Shown piece by piece: positions 22,643 to 24,602 of a stretch of DNA of 24,602 nucleotides (position 1 is its first letter; every line of letters starts with the position of its first letter). The position numbers and the translations under genes are program-made. The notes below the pieces were generated by a model, which saw nothing but the letters and a program-made list of their open reading frames with translations, was not told the origin of the DNA and searched no databases. The stretch lies in contig URPQ01000026.1 of the NCBI GenBank assembly GCA_900549755.1, positions 1 to 24,602 on the forward strand. Direction: 5' to 3'. The stretch is from an uncultured Oscillospiraceae bacterium (GTDB taxonomy: Bacteria; Bacillota; Clostridia; Oscillospirales; Acutalibacteraceae).

Positions 22643-23876
22643 TTATAAAGACCTCTTTAATATTTTTAACGTTTTGCTCTATTCGACTCACTGCGTCAAT
22701 TTTAATATCGGCAGCGGCGCAATACAAGCCGTATCTTTCCTTATATCGCTTTTCGAGCAGTTCTTTGTTTGAAGAAAGCGGGCGATCCGCCGTGGTTACC
22801 AATTTTTCAAGCGGGCGGTCGATAAATATAACCGTTCCGTTTTCCTTTAAAAGCCTTATGTTATCGGGGTTTAAAACCGCCCCGCCGCCCGTTGCGATAA
22901 CCGATGACTGGCAAGCCGAAATTTCTTTTATAACTTCGCTTTCTACACGCCTGAAACTTTCTTCGCCGTGCTTTGCAAAATAATCGGCTATGGGCATATT
23001 TATGCGTTTTATAATTTCATCGTCGGTATCGGTAAAATCTTTGTTAAGCTCATCGGCTAATATTTTACCGATTGTAGTCTTGCCGCAGCCCGGCATACCT
23101 ATAAGCACAATATTCTTTTTATCCCTTAAAATCCCGCGGTAGACCTCTTCGGTTTTATCTGCGGATATGCTTCCACCCGTAAATTTTTCCACCGCGTATG
23201 CCGCTTGAGAAACCAGCATATAACGCCCGCCCGTTGCGTTTATTCCCCTTTCGCGCGCCGATATAACAAGCGCGCTTGAAAGCGGATTGTAAACCGCGTC
23301 GGTAACGCTTTTCACATTTTCAAAACGACTTAGATCTATTGCCGAAACGCCTATATTCGGGTACATTCCGCAGGGGGTGGTGTTAATTATAGCAGTGGCA
23401 TCACTGTGTTTTTTATAAGCATCATTATAGGTTATAGCGCCGTCCGCACCCGATCTTGAAACGCGGTATATTTCCTTTGCGCCCAAATCCTCGGCTACCG
23501 CCGCGGCGGTTTTTGAAGTGCCGCCCGAGCCTAAAATAAGCGCTTTTCCGCCCTTTAGATCCGCTCCCTGACGGAGTATTAACGAGCGCAGCCCCGAAAA
23601 ATCGGTATTATAGCCGTATAATTTGCCGTTTTTATTAACTACGGTGTTTACCGCGCCTATTTTTTTTGCGGTGTCGCTTATATAATACAAATAAGGTATA
23701 ACCGCCTGTTTATAAGGAATTGTAACGTTTATCGCCTTAAAATCGGCTTTTTTCATAAAGCTATCCAATTCGCCGCGCGGTATTTCGCAAAGCTCGTAAT
23801 TATAGTCCGCCAGCCTTGCGTGAATTATTTTTGAAAAGCTGTGTGAAAGCTTTTCCCCTATACAGCCGTATTCCAT
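22623..23876 (-). CDS. Shikimate dehydrogenase-shikimate kinase fusion
   Basis: This bifunctional 417-residue protein catalyses two consecutive shikimate steps (aroE then aroK activity). The N-terminal dehydrogenase (about 1-250) has SHSFS (11-15), NVTIPYK (50-56, catalytic K56), NTD (90-92, catalytic D92) and the NADPH loop GSGGTSK (116-122). The C-terminal kinase (about 254-417) has the Walker A GMPGCGKT (260-267), DTDDEI (283-288), the SFRRVE substrate-binding arginine region (307-312), GGGA (330-333) and the lid motif RPL (365-367). Both active sites look intact. The start codon abuts the aroC stop (TAAATG). The kinase's last 20 bases overlap aroQ. Confidence 0.94.
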   Translation of the reverse strand: MEYGCIGEKLSHSFSKIIHARLADYNYELCEIPRGELDSFMKKADFKAINVTIPYKQAVIPYLYYISDTAKKIGAVNTVVNKNGKLYGYNTDFSGLRSLILRQGADLKGGKALILGSGGTSKTAAAVAEDLGAKEIYRVSRSGADGAITYNDAYKKHSDATAIINTTPCGMYPNIGVSAIDLSRFENVKSVTDAVYNPLSSALVISARERGINATGGRYMLVSQAAYAVEKFTGGSISADKTEEVYRGILRDKKNIVLIGMPGCGKTTIGKILADELNKDFTDTDDEIIKRINMPIADYFAKHGEESFRRVESEVIKEISACQSSVIATGGGAVLNPDNIRLLKENGTVIFIDRPLEKLVTTADRPLSSNKELLEKRYKERYGLYCAAADIKIDAVSRIEQNVKNIKEVFINENTCN

Positions 23877-24602
23877 TTATTCACCCAACCAATCAGTACC
23901 GAATCTGCCCGCCAGCATATCGCAAAGCGCTATTGCGGTAACACTGTCTATTACCACGCGCGCGCGGTGGACAATACAGGGGTCATGCCTGCCGCCCGCC
24001 GTAATTTTAACGTTTTCATTCTTTATAAAATCCACCGTGTTCTGCTCTTTGTGAATTGTGGGTGTGGGCTTTACCGCGCAGCGGAAAACAACCGGCATAC
24101 CGTTAGTAATTCCACCGTTTATGCCGCCGTTATTGTTGGTGGCGGTGGTAATTTTACCGTCCGCGCAGAAAAATTCATCATTGGCGGCGCTGCCGCGCAT
24201 ATTAGCAAGCGCAAAGCCCGCGCCGAACTCAACGCCCTTTACCGCAGGCACGGCGAAAAGCGCTGAAGAAAGCACGTTTTCCACCCCGCCGAACCACGGC
24301 TCGCCGACGCCTGACGGCAAGCCGATAACCGCGGTTTCAAGCACACCGCCCACGCTGTCGCCGTCCGCTTTGGCGGCGGTTATCTCACTTATCATTTTTT
24401 CCTTAATGTCCTCGTCCAGCACGGCAAATTCCTTTTGCGACAGTGCCTTTATATCGTCCGCGATATTCCGGAATTCGCGGTCTGCTACCCCTGCTATGCT
24501 TTTAATGTGCGTGCCTATATATATGCCCTTATTTTTAAGCGCCGAGATTGCAACCGCGCCTGCGGCTACTATTCCCGCGGTAATTCTGCCGCTGAAATGC
24601 CC
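23877..24602 (-). CDS. aroC: Chorismate synthase (partial, 5' end outside the window)
   Basis: AroC makes chorismate from EPSP using reduced FMN. The frame is open from the right edge to 23877, giving 241 residues; roughly the first 115-120 are missing. It begins with GHFSGRITAG, a family motif of the FMN/EPSP site, and continues with GGVLET, GLPSGVGEPW, NNNGGINGGITNG and near the end AGGRHDPC. These place it firmly in the family. An internal GTG near 24422 is not the true start. It precedes the aroE-aroK fusion with no gap, making it the first visible gene of the operon. Confidence 0.95.
   Translation of the reverse strand, partial: GHFSGRITAGIVAAGAVAISALKNKGIYIGTHIKSIAGVADREFRNIADDIKALSQKEFAVLDEDIKEKMISEITAAKADGDSVGGVLETAVIGLPSGVGEPWFGGVENVLSSALFAVPAVKGVEFGAGFALANMRGSAANDEFFCADGKITTATNNNGGINGGITNGMPVVFRCAVKPTPTIHKEQNTVDFIKNENVKITAGGRHDPCIVHRARVVIDSVTAIALCDMLAGRFGTDWLGE

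Overview
The window reads as a chromosomal segment of a spore-forming, anaerobic Clostridia-type Firmicute, probably close to the gut Oscillospiraceae/Ruminococcaceae. The evidence is a SpoIVB peptidase, a YlmC/YmxH sporulation protein, TnpV and AbrB-type genes typical of clostridial mobile elements, strong A+G-rich ribosome binding sites, and sigma-A-like promoters with 17-bp spacers. Nearly everything is on the minus strand, so transcription mostly runs from high to low coordinates.

Region 1 (1 to about 9,860) is accessory. In transcription order on the minus strand it holds an HTH + AAA-ATPase + PD-(D/E)XK nuclease fusion (6846 to 4984), then a compact gene string: short Fic protein, BRO-N protein, HAD-family phosphatase, HsdM, HsdS, and the first codons of another gene running off the left edge. 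This is a type I restriction-modification operon carrying three extra genes ahead of hsdM; no hsdR is visible. To its right lie a plus-strand MATE efflux gene with a strong promoter and a leader that can fold into a closed multi-hairpin domain, a divergent AAG-like DNA glycosylase with its own promoter, and a TnpV gene plus a truncated AbrB gene that look like a mobile-element scar.

Region 2 (9,934 to about 14,900) is chromosomal sporulation and membrane-protein territory: spoIVB, ylmC/ymxH, a YesL/DUF624-like membrane protein, another multi-pass membrane protein, a small tail-anchored protein, an odd 208-bp gap with two nested palindromes, a probably decayed small gene, and a Cys/His-rich DUF6062-like protein. 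spo0A, normally directly after spoIVB, is absent; the mobile-element scar sits in its place.

Region 3 (14,949 to 18,860) is DNA repair and RNA modification: a plus-strand OGG-type 8-oxoguanine glycosylase, converging on a minus-strand uvrC to ttcA-like pair whose stop and start codons abut (TAAATG), and a divergent small lipoprotein with an Ada-like CxxC zinc motif. An intergenic block of three consecutive perfect hairpins follows.

Region 4 (19,098 to the right edge) is a shikimate/tyrosine operon in the order aroC (partial), aroE-aroK fusion, aroQ, aroA, tyrA, DAHP synthase. The genes overlap or abut, and together cover entry into the pathway, four later shikimate steps, chorismate formation and the tyrosine branch. 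The dehydroquinate synthase gene (aroB) is not in the window.

The candidates most worth a second look are the Fic/BRO-N/HAD-loaded hsd operon, the MATE-gene leader RNA, the palindromic operator-like repeats in the AAA-nuclease promoter, the nested palindromes with DnaA-box-like arms near 13.6 kb, and the three-hairpin block near 18.95 kb.
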